Shown here piece by piece: positions 25,144-37,020 of a stretch of DNA of 64,000 nucleotides. The notes beneath the pieces were generated by a model. That model searched no databases, was not told the origin of the DNA, and saw only the letters and a program-made list of their open reading frames with translations. Origin of the DNA: Triops longicaudatus (lineage: Eukaryota; Arthropoda; Branchiopoda; Notostraca; Triopsidae); the NCBI GenBank assembly GCA_022885665.1, contig JAGQDJ010000090.1, positions 124,001-188,000 of the forward strand, written 5' to 3'. Position numbers and translations under genes: made by a program. Numbering within the stretch: position 1 is the first letter of the stretch; the number at the start of each line of letters is the position of its first letter.

Positions 25144-26901
25144 ATGGAGGGTTCGTTAGAACAGCGTGTCGCACAACTTGAAGAAGAGTTGAAGAAAGCC
25201 AGAGAACAGCTTGGTGCTGTATCGAGTACTGCTAGCCGGACTAAAATTGCAACCATGTCATCCGAAGTTGTTGATTCTAACCCTTACAGGTATGTGTGAA
25301 ATTATAATGATTTATTGGGGCCGTGTAGTATTTATATATAAATTTTGGAACTCTTCATTATGTCAGAAAAGTCCGCAGAACTTTGATTGTCTTTCTAATA
25401 TTTTCATTCTTTTGAAAATAGTCGTCTCATGGCCCTTAAGCGCATGGGAATTGTGGATAACTACGAAAGGATACGCGATTTCACTGTTGCGGTGGTGGGT
25501 GTTGGTGGAGTAGGAAGCGTCACCGCAGAAATGCTGACCAGATGTGGAATTGGCAAGGTATTACGAAAAGAGCAGAGAAATGTTTAACGGTCACCTATTA
25601 GCAAGTTTTACTAAACAAGTTCTTTCTTTCAGCTCATACTTTTCGATTATGACAAAGTCGAACTGGCTAATATGAACCGCTTGTTTTTCCAACCGCATCA
25701 AGCCGGCTTGTCGAAAGTTGAAGCTGCTGCTGCAACCCTGTCTTTTATCAATCCGGACGTTACGTTCGAAACGCACAACTACAACATAACAACTATGGAA
25801 AATTTCCAGCACTTTATGACAAGGATAAGGTATAACTTTGTGTAGCTTTGTTTTATTTACACATTTTTCCTACCTAGAAATTCTCACGCTAATGGCTATC
25901 AACGGTTGCATTTCGCAATTTTAGTGAAGGCAGCTTGACAGGTGGTCCCGTTGACTTAGTTTTAAGTTGCGTTGATAACTTCGAAGCCCGAATGGCCATC
26001 AATGCCGCTTGCAACGAGCTCAACCAGCCGTGGTTTGAATCTGGGGTATCGGAAAACGCAGTTTCGGGGCATATCCAGTTTCTAATTCCGGGCGAGTTAG
26101 CCTGTTTTGCCGTAAGTGCTTTCCCTAGCACAAGAATGTCCTTGACTATCCATAAATACTGTTTTAACGTAATTGTTGTATTATAGTGCGCCCCACCCTT
26201 GGTTGTCGCGTCGAATATTGATGAAAAAACACTTAAAAAGGACGGCGTTTGCGCTGCAAGTTTGCCCACAACTATGGGAATAGTTGCCGGTTTTCTAGTT
26301 CAAAATACTTTAAAGTAACAACTCTTACTCGTGATTGTTAGCTTTCTGTAGCTTATTTTTCTGTCCCTAAAGGTATCTTTTGAAATTCGGTGATGTCACG
26401 CATTACTTAGGGTATAATGCCCTCCAAGATTTTTTCCCTACCATGTCCCTCAAACCTAATCCACAATGCGATGATAGTTTCTGTCGTCAGAGGCAGAAAG
26501 AAGCCCAAATCCGGGCTTTAAACACGCCCAAAGTGGAGAAAGAAGAAAAAATTGAAGATGTTTCCACAGAAAACGAGTGGGGTAATTACATAATACAATT
26601 CTTCTTCAGTACCTTGACTACAAATTGGATTGGGAAAAAAAAACGAAAAATTGCGTTAATGTGTACTCTAACATAGAGTAAAATTTCTGACGTTAAAAAC
26701 ATTAATATTTTTCTAGGTATTTGTCTTGTGGACGAAGCTACCGGGGGCACCGAAAACGAGCAAGTGGTATCGGGTTTAGTCCAAGGCATTCAGGCCGCTT
26801 ACACACTGCCTCAAACAGCACAGGAAGAAGAACCAGTACAATCTCAAGGCGATGCTGAGCTAAGTTTGGAAGAACTCATGGCCCAAATGAAAGCCATCTA
26901 A
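25144..26901 (+). CDS. UBA5: UBA5, E1 activating enzyme for UFM1
   Basis: Exons 25144-25289, 25422-25557, 25630-25829, 25925-26111, 26187-26314, 26373-26581, 26717-26901; 396 codons plus stop against about 404 in vertebrates. UBA5 adenylates the ubiquitin-like protein UFM1, holds it as a thioester and passes it to UFC1 in the ER-linked ufmylation pathway. Seen here: nucleotide-binding GVGGVGS (residues 75-81); DYDKVELANMNRLFF; zinc cysteines in CFACAPP and QCDDSFC; and the catalytic cysteine near residue 245 in DGVCAASLPTTMG. After the adenylation domain, NEWGICLVDE matches the UFM1/LC3-interacting segment. The C-terminus LSLEELMAQMKAI resembles the UFC1-binding tail. All key residues are present. 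It converges on TMEM41A. Confidence 0.97.
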
Positions 26902-26952
26902 AATAGAAGCGAGAAAGACTTATTCCATTATCTATTTTGAACTCTAAAATTA

Positions 26953-26958
26953 AATAAA
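26953..26958 (+). terminator. UBA5 polyadenylation signal
   Basis: AATAAA lies 52 bp after the UBA5 stop. It sits within 40 bp of the oppositely oriented signal of TMEM41A, so the two 3' UTRs probably abut or overlap. Confidence 0.7.
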
Positions 26959-26988
26959 ACAATATTGTGCATTTTGGGCTTTAAATGG

Positions 26989-26994
26989 TTTATT
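26989..26994 (-). terminator. TMEM41A polyadenylation signal
   Basis: The minus strand reads AATAAA, about 86 bp beyond the TMEM41A stop. Cleavage 10-30 bp downstream would fall close to the UBA5 signal. Confidence 0.65.
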
Positions 26995-27079
26995 GTCAAC
27001 ATTGTCTGGCCTTGGAAACAGGTATATAAAATTCTAACATTTGTTCCAGAAATTGCTTTTGTGTTTTGGTGTTAATTCA

Positions 27080-28245
27080 TTACGTGAGTGTACTTTTTGT
27101 ACTGCGTCTGACTAGAAAACTCGGTCCTAACGCCACAGCGGCTAGGAGAACGAGTTTGAGCACGGTCGAGGCTGTTAAAAGATCTTCCAAGGAGTGAAGC
27201 TCACTTAAAACGCTCCCCGCTTGAGTTCCGATAAAATTGTATGGCATCAGACCTATGCAATTAATCAGATTATTTTCTAGGTCTGCAAACATAACACTTC
27301 GCTTCAATGTGTCGCCTGTCTTTAAGACATGAACGAAACCCTTGGATTTCCATTAAGAGACACTAATTAATAAATTATGACTTGACAACTTTCTCGAGTA
27401 AAATTCAATTATATTTCTATGTCGAAAACTTGACTTACCGAAGAAGACGCTAAACATAAACATTGGCAAAGGCACTCCAACAATAGGGAATGCGACGTTC
27501 ATGAACCAGTTAGGTGACAAAGGCATCAACCTAAGCGACAGCAGAAAATATGGCAATCTGTGCTTATTATCATTCACCTATTTAAAAAACAATCAATAAC
27601 AAACGCAACACCAGGAAGCTTAGGCATACCATTTCACGTAACTGTGATATTCTCCCTGGAAAATACTTCAGCAATAGCCTTTTGCCACATAATTTGGACA
27701 AAAGGAAGCAAGATGACGCACCTAATGTTGTTAACGTACAACAAAACAAGAAACCGAAGAACGGTCCATAAAGAGCCCCTCCTAACAAGTTCTAAAAAAT
27801 AGATAACCACAACACAGAAATTTCTTGAAATCATCTTTTTCACACAACTTTTGAATCTGACAAAATGTCTCACAAAAATACCTCCTACAAAAAGCAGATT
27901 CAACAAACTTACCAGGAATACAGCTCCTGGGACAGAAAACGTTTGTTTGTATATATATGCGCTGCAGAAGAGCACAATTGTATACAATGGAAAATTGGTT
28001 CGCAATTCTGTAAAGGAGCCAGCCATTGTTTTAAGCTCTTCAAGGCTTGACGGAAACTTGAAGTGTTTCTAAAGAATTAGGAAAAGGAAATATTAGTGCT
28101 CGTTTGATAAACAAAAACTTGAATACAGAAATTTTACCTGGAATGACAAATCTATTTCTGCCCATTGTGGAACGACTGAAGTAAGAAAATACAACCAGGC
28201 AGTGGCGGCTGTTAGTATCAACGGAAAGTACCATATGGAGTTCAT
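27080..28245 (-). CDS. TMEM41A: TMEM41A-like VTT/DedA-domain membrane protein
   Basis: Exons from 5': 28138-28245, 27913-28068, 27630-27791, 27439-27577, 27080-27252; 245 codons plus stop (human about 264). VTT-domain proteins of the TMEM41/VMP1 group sit in the ER or Golgi membranes, and several act as lipid scramblases. An N-terminal signal-anchor (IWYFPLILTAATAWLYFL) is followed by YIYKQTFSVPGAVFL, the helix with GALYGPFFGFLFCCTLTT, then SSCFLLSKLCGKRLL and the diagnostic MPLSPNWFMNVAFPIVGVPL with LMPYNFIGTQAGSVL. The tail is basic. The PNWF and YNF...Q motifs fit TMEM41A better than TMEM41B or TMEM64. The gene is divergent from SEH1. Confidence 0.92.
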
Positions 28246-28822
28246 GAGTAAGAGTTTACGAATATTGATATTAAAGCATCGACCACGCGAAAAGTTCCTA
28301 CTGACACGTGATTGTGTTTACGTTAGCAAACTCCCAAAGCACGTGACGTATGTGAAGTTGCCCCGGGTTTACATGAACGATATGTGACGCGATCCAATAC
28401 GCGATCCTTCGCGCAAACTGAAAATGTATAATTCTGAAGGCAAATGAAGTCAACACTACGTAGCCTAGACGCCATAAAAATCAACATAATTTAATAAGTC
28501 TTTTTTCGGGCTTTTTAACGCCCAAATTTTCTTTACACTTCAGCGTGCGTTACGATGAGAACAGAATTAATTTTTATTTCATGAAAGAGAAATTCACATA
28601 CATACTAATGGGTACAGAAAAGATGTGAAAAGATTATGAATACTAAGTTGTTCGGTATAATTACAGGTTGAAATATATGTCATTCCACAACGCGTAAATT
28701 AAGGCAGTGTTTCCAAGCCGCTACCACTTTTTGGAAGGGTTTTCAGCTCTAGCAGTGTCAGTTGGCGGGGCAAGTAGCAAATGCAATGATAATAACAAAC
28801 GTGTCGGGGAATTTGAAAAACA
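28246..28822. promoter_or_regulatory. Divergent promoter region of TMEM41A and SEH1
   Basis: 577 bp separate the two start codons, which point away from each other, so both promoters must lie here. I see no TATA box. A near-palindromic CACGTGACG-type E-box occurs around 28339-28347. The assignment comes from gene order rather than from a mapped start site. Confidence 0.5.
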
Positions 28823-30763
28823 ATGTTTCAAGCTAAGGCAATTAACGCTGACCACAGAGACTTAATTCACGATGTAGCCTATGATTTTTACGGTCATCGT
28901 ATGGCCACATGCTCAAGCGATCAGAGCGTAAAAGTGAGTTTTTCTACCATTTCTAAATTATTTTATAAACGATGTAGGTTTTAACGGTTTGGCCTTACTT
29001 GTGGGTTTCATTACGTGTTCCCTCTCACACCTACAGTGTCTTTACAATCTCGTTACTAAACTTTAATAACGGAATGCGTAAGTAAAAATTAAATAAGCTA
29101 TAAATCCTTTATCGGGAATACTTTTAAATAACTCTGGTCTCATTTTTGGCGGTTGCTCGAAGCAATAGACAACGGAAGGAGCACTTCGGCTTTGTCTGAA
29201 AACATGTCCACTATAGATACTGATGAGGCTAATTTGTATACATTGAATTTGTTTGGTGACTTCTCTTGGATAGCATTGTAAACGTATAATGTTTGCTTAG
29301 GTATTTGACTTAGACGAAAAGGGTGAGTGGCGTTGCACTGCTAATTGGAAAGCCCATTCGGGATCGGTATGGAAAGTGACGTGGGCTCATCCCGAATTCG
29401 GCCAAATACTGGCCACTTGCTCTTTCGATCGTACTGCGGTTTTATGGGAAGAAATAGGTAAGTTTAATTAATATTGCATCCTTACTTCTTTCAGTGTATA
29501 GCTGCCTTTTTAGCCTTGCTTAGTTAAAAACTTTTAAGTACAGTAGTGATATCCTTAGTCAATAAAAACATTCTTACGTAGTTACGAGTGAGTTGTGCTT
29601 CACTCAGTCTCGTAAATTTAACTGATTTTAAGTATTGTACTAATCAAGCTGTGTCTTTGTTTTTTCTGATTACAGTTGGAGATTCGAGTAATGATCAAAG
29701 ACCCCAAAGTCATTGGGTGAAACGCACTTCTCTGGTGGATTCGCGCACATCGGTAACGGATGTTAAGTTTGCACCGAAACATTTAGGCTTGCTTTTAGCC
29801 ACGTGCAGCGCTGATGGTATCGTCCGTATTTATGAAGCCTCCGACATTATGAACTTGAGCCAGTGGTGTCTCCTACATGAACTTTCCGTCAAATTACCCT
29901 GTTCTTGCTTGTCGTGGAATCCCTCGTTATCCAGGTAACGCTCCTTTTAAACAAATGGGAAAAGCAAGATACTAATAGACTAATTTTATAGATTTCACCC
30001 GCCCATGATTGCCGTGGGTTCTGACGACCCGAATCCGAGTGTTGGCGGCAAGGTATTTATTTATGAATACAGCGAAAATACCCATCGATGGGCCAAGATT
30101 GAAACTTTATCCGGTGCCGCGGATCCTGTCCACGACATTGCTTTCGCGCCTAATTTGGGTCGGTCTTACCACTTACTAGCCATCGCCTCCAAAGATGTGC
30201 GAATTTTCACTCTGAAACCGATTAAGTATTTTTAAAAGACTTTAAGCTGTGCTGTACAGTTTTCTAAAATGGCTTACAAATTTAGTCGTGATTCATCCTT
30301 GTTATCGGGCCAAAGCAACGTAGGTGCCACCCCGAGTCAAGCACAGGGCAGTTTGTCTCAGTTGGAGATACAGCAAGCTGGACAATTTGATGATCACCAT
30401 GCCACCGTTTGGAGGATTTCTTGGAACATTACTGGTACCATCCTAGCTTCGTCTGGCGATGATGGATGCTTGAGATTGTGGAAAGGTATTGGATATTATC
30501 TACATCGTTAAATGTTAGTTTTAGTTTAAATATATAATTTCGTCTTTTTTTTAGCAAATTATCTGAATACGTGGAAGTGTATTGCGGTGCTGAAGGGAGA
30601 CGGATCTGCAATACAAACAGAAAGCTCGGAATCCAAAGCTGGATATTCCGCTCAAAATTTGGCCTCCTTGGGACCCGCTTTGTCGCAGACTACGACCACC
30701 CGGACAGCGCAGTACTATAAAGCTGGCTCTATAAGCAACCAGAAAGAAGTTCCGTGGCACTAA
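28823..30763 (+). CDS. Seh1: Nucleoporin SEH1 (Nup44A)
   Basis: Exons 28823-28933, 29301-29457, 29676-29934, 29992-30225, 30286-30485, 30555-30763; 389 codons plus stop. SEH1 is an incomplete WD40 beta-propeller that joins the Nup107-160 Y-complex of the nuclear pore and the GATOR2 complex on lysosomes. The start reads ADHRDLIHDVAYDFYGHRMA. Repeats follow: SGSVWKVTWAHPEFGQILA with CSFDRTAVLWEE; SVTDVKFAPKHLGLLLATCS; VHDIAFAPNLG with KDVRIFTLKP; and VWRISWNITGTILASSGDDG with LRLWK. The short phase-2 intron 30226-30285 joins KPI to RDSS, which also removes a false ATG at 30269. The serine/glutamine-rich tail is ordinary for the family. Confidence 0.96.
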
Positions 30764-31224
30764 AGTGTTTTGATAACAAGGGGAACTTCTGTACTTTCGT
30801 TCTATAAAACTTTCGTTTCCCAACAAAACACCTGTGGTCATGTTTTATTTATTATTTTTTTACGAAGTACATTGGAACACGGTATGGGGCGTCATAGTAA
30901 CATTTATTATTCTTTCGTATAGCCATACATGCGTAAAACTCACCCTATAACTGTGATTAAAATTTATTGCTCTATGGTAAATCTCTGTTCATACGCAAAC
31001 AGAAACTACTTTCTACTGTTTCTTTCCGCGTATCCCTTTGTGTAAAATTTGAATGCTGCGCGCGATAAATGTATCGATTTATTATCAGTATCGATGTAAA
31101 AATTGCGCCAAATAAGCTTAACCGATATTATTCGTTTGTAAACAAGCAAAGGCGTCAAGCGTTGCAGCTTTGGATTTGTTCCTTTCCGTTGTCACCGTAT
31201 TAACTATTTAATCCATTATTAAAA

Positions 31225-34200
31225 ATGGGGAAGCATAAAAAGCATAAGTCAGAAAAGAAAGAAAAACCTGAAGGTACGTAACTCTCTACACGTATAGCTT
31301 GATAATAAACTTTTTCGGTCCATTGAATTACAATTCAAAATAGTTTTCAGTCACATTTGTTCATAGGGCTGGGCGTACTGCTCAACTACCCGAATAATGA
31401 TTAAATTGTTAAGAATTCCTTTTTATTCCGTGCACTTTCACAGGTCTTTCAAATGAAAATCTCGCAGCGTTCGAAAGCCCGAAGCCACCTGGCTTGCGTC
31501 TTATCCTGAAAGTGCAAGGGTCTTCTACACCTGAGCACAGCGATTCGTCGAATCAGTACAGTGCCATAAGTAGAACAGTATTTCAGTCGTCGTTGGAAGA
31601 AGACTCCAAGCCTGGTCTAGCCACCTGGTCTTACCCGCCCCCTGGCACTAGTTACGTAGGCGGAGAAGCCGGCGAGGATTACCAAGTGGAGAAACATAAG
31701 AAGAAAAAGAAAGAAAAGAAGAAGAAAAAGGAAAAAGACAAAGAACATAAGAAGCATAAAAAGCACCATAAAGAGAAGCGCAAACGCGAAAGAGATGAAA
31801 CCAGTCAAAGTCAAGATGAAATGAGTCAGGAAGAAATTGGAATGCCTCTTGGATCATCATCATCCTACACCATTGCAAACCCACTGCAGTCCACAGAGAA
31901 CATGCAGACGGAACAGTTGCACAGGCCTATAATTAAATTCGACCATAAGCTCATGGACAAATCTTCAAAGTAGGGCTATTTTCTATTATTTTGAGAAACG
32001 TAACAAAAATATTAATGTTTGTTGGTTTGTCACAACGTTAGAGAATCCCGTAGTTTGCGTGCGCGTCCTGAACGACCAACTTTCCAACGACTGCTCGATT
32101 CATTATTAGTCTCTTTAGAACGCAAAGACCCCAATCAGTTTTTTGCTTGGCCTGTAACCGATTCCATCGCACCGGGCTATTCCAACATTATTTCCCGTCC
32201 GATGGATTTTTCTACCATGAGGCAAAAGATTGAAGACAATGCGTACAAAAATCTCCAAGAGTTCTCTGTATGTTTTTTATTGTAATATATTGTGTTATAA
32301 CTAATTCATTTCATAACTGCAATTTGTTTTTAAGGATGACTTCGATCTCATTTGTTCAAACGCCATGGTTTATAATCAAGCTGACACTGTGTATTACAAA
32401 GCTGCCAAGCGACTCCTGCATGCTGGGAAAAAACTGCTTAGTCAAGAAAAAGTTCGCTCCTTGGTACCTACGCTTTCAAATTTCGGTGAACTAGCCTCAG
32501 AACAATTAGGGTTCGAGCCTTTAGAAGAGTCCTTTAGGTAAATTTTACTTTGATTTTCGTTAATCGAATTTCGTTGCAAACTGCTAACGTTATTTTTTTT
32601 TAGTATGATTGCAATGGGAGCTACTCCCTCCGGAGATGTTGATGGAGAGTTTTCCTCTGGCGAAGCAGCAGAAACTGCTAGGGAAACTTTTCTTAAAGAA
32701 CCTCCAGGGTAAGGTGAACATTATTATAGTTGAAAACCGTCTGTTAGTAGCAAACTGTACATTAAAATGCCATATTCACGCTCAGCTCATACTTTAATGA
32801 TAAGATAAATCAATACTTAATGAACACCTCTTATTTTATACACTTATTCTTCTTTGTTGATCTATAATTTTGACTTTACCCTTAGATCATTTGATGGTTT
32901 ACCGGATTATCTCACACCAGAAGAAATATCCCAGCAAGCACGTGCAGCCGCCAAAGAAGCTGCTCAGCGTTTGACAGCCAAGAAAGCGAAAAGCAAGGTA
33001 AAAACTTCTAAAAAAACTCAGCTTAAAGCTAATCGTTGGTTCATTTTTATTTTTGAATTTAGGTTGGTTTTCTGCGGCAACGTCCGGATGGTACTACGTC
33101 TTTAGCAATTGTGCATCCTGGGAAATATGAAGAAAAGGACAAACCCGTCACGTTGGGACAACTCCTCGGAAAATTAACATCCGGCCAGACAAATTTGCAA
33201 GGTTTTCGGGAAGATAAGCGTAATGTTGCTAAACCAGGTATACTCGTGCTTGCAACATTTTCTTGTATTAAACAAGCGCTCGTTTTTTATATTTTGTTTA
33301 TTTTTCTTTTGATTTACCTCAATGACTATTTATTTTGTTTCTGTTTTTCTAGTGAAACCTTTGTATTACGGTGCGTTTGGCTCTTACGCACCGTCCTATG
33401 ACTCCACGTTCGCCAATGTGACGAAAGAGGAGTCGGAATTGATTTACAGTACGTATGGGGACGAAACAGCTGTACAGTACGCAGAAAGGTAAGTACCAGT
33501 ACAGTATAAGGGGAACATCAAATAAATCTTTACCTGTTTCTTTCTTGTAATTGTGTAGCATTTTGGACTTCGTCAAAGATTGCGATTATGCCTTGCATAT
33601 TGCGGATGAGTTGCTCAATTTAATGACCCATGGAGAACACAGTAATATGATGAAAGTCCTGGATGAGAAACGGAGGGCAAAGCAGCAAGAACAAGACGCA
33701 CAGCAAAAGAATCAGGTTGCAGAACCTCAGAAGGCTGTGCCTTCGGCCGCTGATATAAATGTGGAAGCCTTGAGATCGTTATCAGATTTAGGGATTGATA
33801 CGTCGTTCTTAGATTCACTTGGTAAGATTGAAATCTATCATAAGATAAGTAGAGTTAACCCACGGAACCGTTGTAAAGTTGACTCGTTTCTAATAATAAT
33901 TTATTACGCGTAGAGACCCAACAGACGAATCAAGCGAAGCTTGACGAAACTAGCAATCTGATAGAAAATTTGGAACGCCTACAGAAAGAAAGGCTTAGTA
34001 AACCTCCGCCTGTACATTTGTCCAATATTCCACAGCCGTCTGAGACAGAACTAGCATTAGGTAATCTTTTAAAAACTTTGTGAAGTTTTTAATTTCAGTA
34101 CAGAAAGTAGTCTGTGCGTTCACTTCATTTATACCATTTTTTTAAAAACGAAATCTTTATATTGCAGCCGAGAAAATTACCGAAGGAATCGTAGAAGTCG

Positions 34201-34415
34201 CAAAGCAAGCTTTACCGAAAAGCATAACTCCCTTACCAGAAATTCGCAAAGCATTGGGCGTTCAGGCACCATTACCACCGTCTGCAGTGCAGTACTATCA
34301 CAATAATACTACCCAAACACGGCAGAATTCGGAACCTATGGAAGTAGATTCACATAGTGAAGGGGACTTGGAAAGTCAATTGAAAGTTTTGTTTGATAAG
34401 GCTGTACCATCATAA
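31225..34415 (+). CDS. BRD7/BRD9-like bromodomain protein of a SWI/SNF complex
   Basis: Exons 31225-31273, 31444-31969, 32042-32267, 32335-32537, 32604-32708, 32886-32997, 33063-33237, 33353-33488, 33559-33821, 33914-34060, 34168-34415; 729 codons plus stop. BRD7 and BRD9 read acetyl-lysine in the PBAF and ncBAF remodelling complexes; many arthropods have one gene for both (CG7154 in Drosophila). The N-terminus MGKHKKHK is followed by a lysine block near residues 95-130, probably nuclear targeting. The bromodomain spans roughly residues 198-305, with FFAWPVTDSIAPGYSNII, PMDF and the acetyl-lysine asparagine in AMVYNQADT (about residue 281). The DUF3512 region follows (DGTTSLAIVHPGKY, KPLYYGAFGSYAPSYDSTF). 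A coiled coil near ETQQTNQAKLDETSNLIENL precedes an acidic end. Confidence 0.95.
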
Positions 34416-34611
34416 AAGACATAAATCTTCAGTGGTGAGTTTGCCGTAATTTTCTCAATGGATAAACTATAAGCCATCTTACAAGAATAACTAAAAATGT
34501 AGATGAATGTGTGTGTGACCTTGAGAAGGCTTTTCCTTTGAAACTTTGGTGAGAAAGGATTGTGGATTAATGGTATGTTGTGTAAATGGTTATCCTACGT
34601 TAGATTTATAA

Positions 34612-34617
34612 AATAAA
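34612..34617 (+). terminator. BRD7/9 polyadenylation signal
   Basis: AATAAA lies about 200 bp after the BRD7/9 stop. The decarboxylase stop on the other strand lies 344 bp further on. Confidence 0.6.
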
Positions 34618-34960
34618 ATAACGGAAAATATCACAGCGCCTGTTTCTTGCATCGTTTGTTGAAATCGGGCGTGATAACTTGTACATTTCCTTGTTCTGTT
34701 TTATTAAAATTTTTCCGTTCGTCTGGTTACTATGGTATGCAAGCTGCCCTTTCTCTAAGAGAAAATGAAGTAACCCTTCTAAGGCTTTTTCGAGATGTAT
34801 TTAATTCAATAAGTATTTGCAAAGAATCTGTTTGTCCTTAAAGCTTTCGTGCGTTTATTTCGCTTCAACTGACATATATTGCTTACGACGATACGGTACA
34901 CACATGTGCATACATCATGCCATGTGTACCACAGCTGTTATGCATTTGATCTGAAGCAAA

Positions 34961-37020
34961 TCACGCCTGATTTTTCGCTAGGAGTTTCTTTGGAGTTTGT
35001 AGGAACTGGGCTTGGGCTTTCACTTCTTGCCAGGCGAAATCAATGTCCTCTTCCTGAGTTGCTCGGCTGCATACAGCAAAACGTAGAATGAGTTGACCAT
35101 TCAGTCGAGAGGGAACCATGTGAATTTTCCCGTTTTCGTTAATTCTTTTCAGAAGTTTTTCGTTCGTTTCATCGTTACCCTACATAAAAAATAATTAAAA
35201 GAAAAATTCAGAGGAGAGCTTCCTAAGTTCTTCAGTCGCTAACTTACTCTGAGCCTAAAGCAAACCAAGCCTAAGATTGTAGGTGCAGCGATTTCGAAAT
35301 TAGGATCGTTTTCGACGTAACGGTGAAACTTTTTAGCTAAAGCGACGTGTTTACGTATGTGAGCTCTGAGACCTTCAGCTCCATAACTCCGTAAAACAAA
35401 CCAGACCTTCAGTGAGCGAAAGCGTCTACCGAGCGGAATTTGCCAATGCTAAGAAAAGATATCTTTTTAAAGTCTGTGGTATTTATAAGCAAAGTCTCTT
35501 TTTACTCGGTAGTCTGTTACTTGTCCTTGTCTGTCATGTTTTAAATAAAGTGGGTCCACGTCGAACGCATCTGTAACATCGGTTGTGTTTTTTACCCTTT
35601 AGTGAAAAGATCATCGTTAATAACCACGTATCGGCCCGCAATTACTCAGCATACCACATGGCAGAGCAGTCGAACGTGACCAACATCCACTTATGGGGGT
35701 TAAAATTAAAGGATTGTGCATATTCTATTCCATTCAGCAGGGGCCGGAATTCTTCGCATATAAAAGCCGAGCCTCCCGAGAGAACGTATCGCTGTTATAA
35801 ACTTATCATGTGTGAATAAAAAAAAAAGCTTACCCGCATAAGCAGCGTCGACATGAAGCCATACCCCTGCTTCCTGACAAACTGGTCCCAGCTCTGTTAA
35901 GTCATCGAAAGCACACGATGCAGTGGTTCCCAAGGTGACAACAACCTGTGAGTTGTTAATTATTGCCATTGGTAGCAACTACAATTTTAAGGAATTTGAG
36001 GGTATGGTTTACATAAAATGGAATTAAGCCTTGGGTTCGATCTTCTTCCATTGCCTTCTGTAAAGTCTCTCGTTCCAAGCTATATTTTTCACCGGAGGGT
36101 AGTGAACGGTATTTGACTCCAGCCAACATCGCAGCTCGCTGCACGGATGAATGAGCTTGCTCTAATAGGAAAACTTAAGTTTAAAGGAACATAAGAACGC
36201 CGCTTGCTTTACCTGAAAAATAGGCAACGAGCTTACACATAATTTCTCCGTCTGTTAAGCCAGGCTGCTTGCTCTGTAATTTCTTGATTGATTTAGTCCT
36301 TGCCGACAATAATGCAACAAGGGTTGCCTCGCTAGCTGAACCCTACGAGAACAAATCGATTTTCTTTCCATTGTCGTCTTTTGTGCTTATTCAGTGGCTC
36401 TAGAATATTTCAAAGGTCAGAATAAATCACCTGAATAACTCCACCACCGGAACCGCCTGAATCGGCCAAGAAAGCGGGAGGAAGTTTCAGTAATTTCCCA
36501 AGCCAATCCATAACTATAACCTCCAGTTCGGTGCATGCGGGACTTGCATTCTACGTGGATAACAAAGAAGATTTTCTTTTTTTACCCTGCTTTTCTCTTA
36601 AATGTGCAAGTTGGCTATTTTTCTGCTATTACCCAGCTAAAACCGATACAGGCAATCGTGGAGCTTAGCATGTCACCCAGAAGAGCCGGCCATGATTGAG
36701 CAGCGGAGAAGTACGCATGGAAATGGGGTGAATGCCAGTGTGTCACACCGGGCATGATGACACGTTCGATGTCGGGAAAGATATCTTCCCAAGGTTCGCC
36801 CTTTTCGGGGGCCTCAGCGGGTAGCAGGTCTCCCATGTAGCCAGGGGCTACAGCTGATAATACGCGCCTATTTGACTCACGTATTGATATAAATTGGATT
36901 TCCGTGTTTGTTCTGAAGAAAGGAATATTCAGCTCACCGCTCTTTAATCGTGTCGATGTAGTCTGCCAAGTACTCAATCATTTGATGGCCTGCTGCACGG
37001 AATTCCGCTGAAGAATCCAT
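34961..37020 (-). CDS. Ddc: Aromatic-L-amino-acid decarboxylase (dopa decarboxylase type)
   Basis: Exons from 5': 36938-37020, 36633-36867, 36431-36550, 36213-36342, 36013-36161, 35834-35945, 35655-35772, 35506-35596, 35248-35448, 34961-35179; 485 codons plus stop (human DDC 480). This is a PLP enzyme of group II that makes dopamine and serotonin from L-dopa and 5-HTP and supports cuticle tanning in arthropods. Seen here: MPGVTHWHSPHFHAYF; the GSASEATLVALLSAR turn; the substrate-stacking histidine near residue 193 (EQAHSSVQRA); LHVDAAYAG; the PLP lysine near 304 in FNFNPHKWM; and YRHWQIPLGRRFRSLK. The histidine argues against the amd/DHPAA-synthase branch, which carries asparagine there. Tyrosine or histidine decarboxylase remain less likely alternatives. 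Confidence 0.94.

Noticed and set aside
30269..30285. ATG-initiated ORF start in SEH1
   Set aside because: Splicing from 30225 to 30286 restores phase and places these bases in an intron; the family sequence continues directly after it.
35583..35819. 78-codon plus-strand frame
   Set aside because: It is antisense to the decarboxylase exon that contains the PLP lysine motif.
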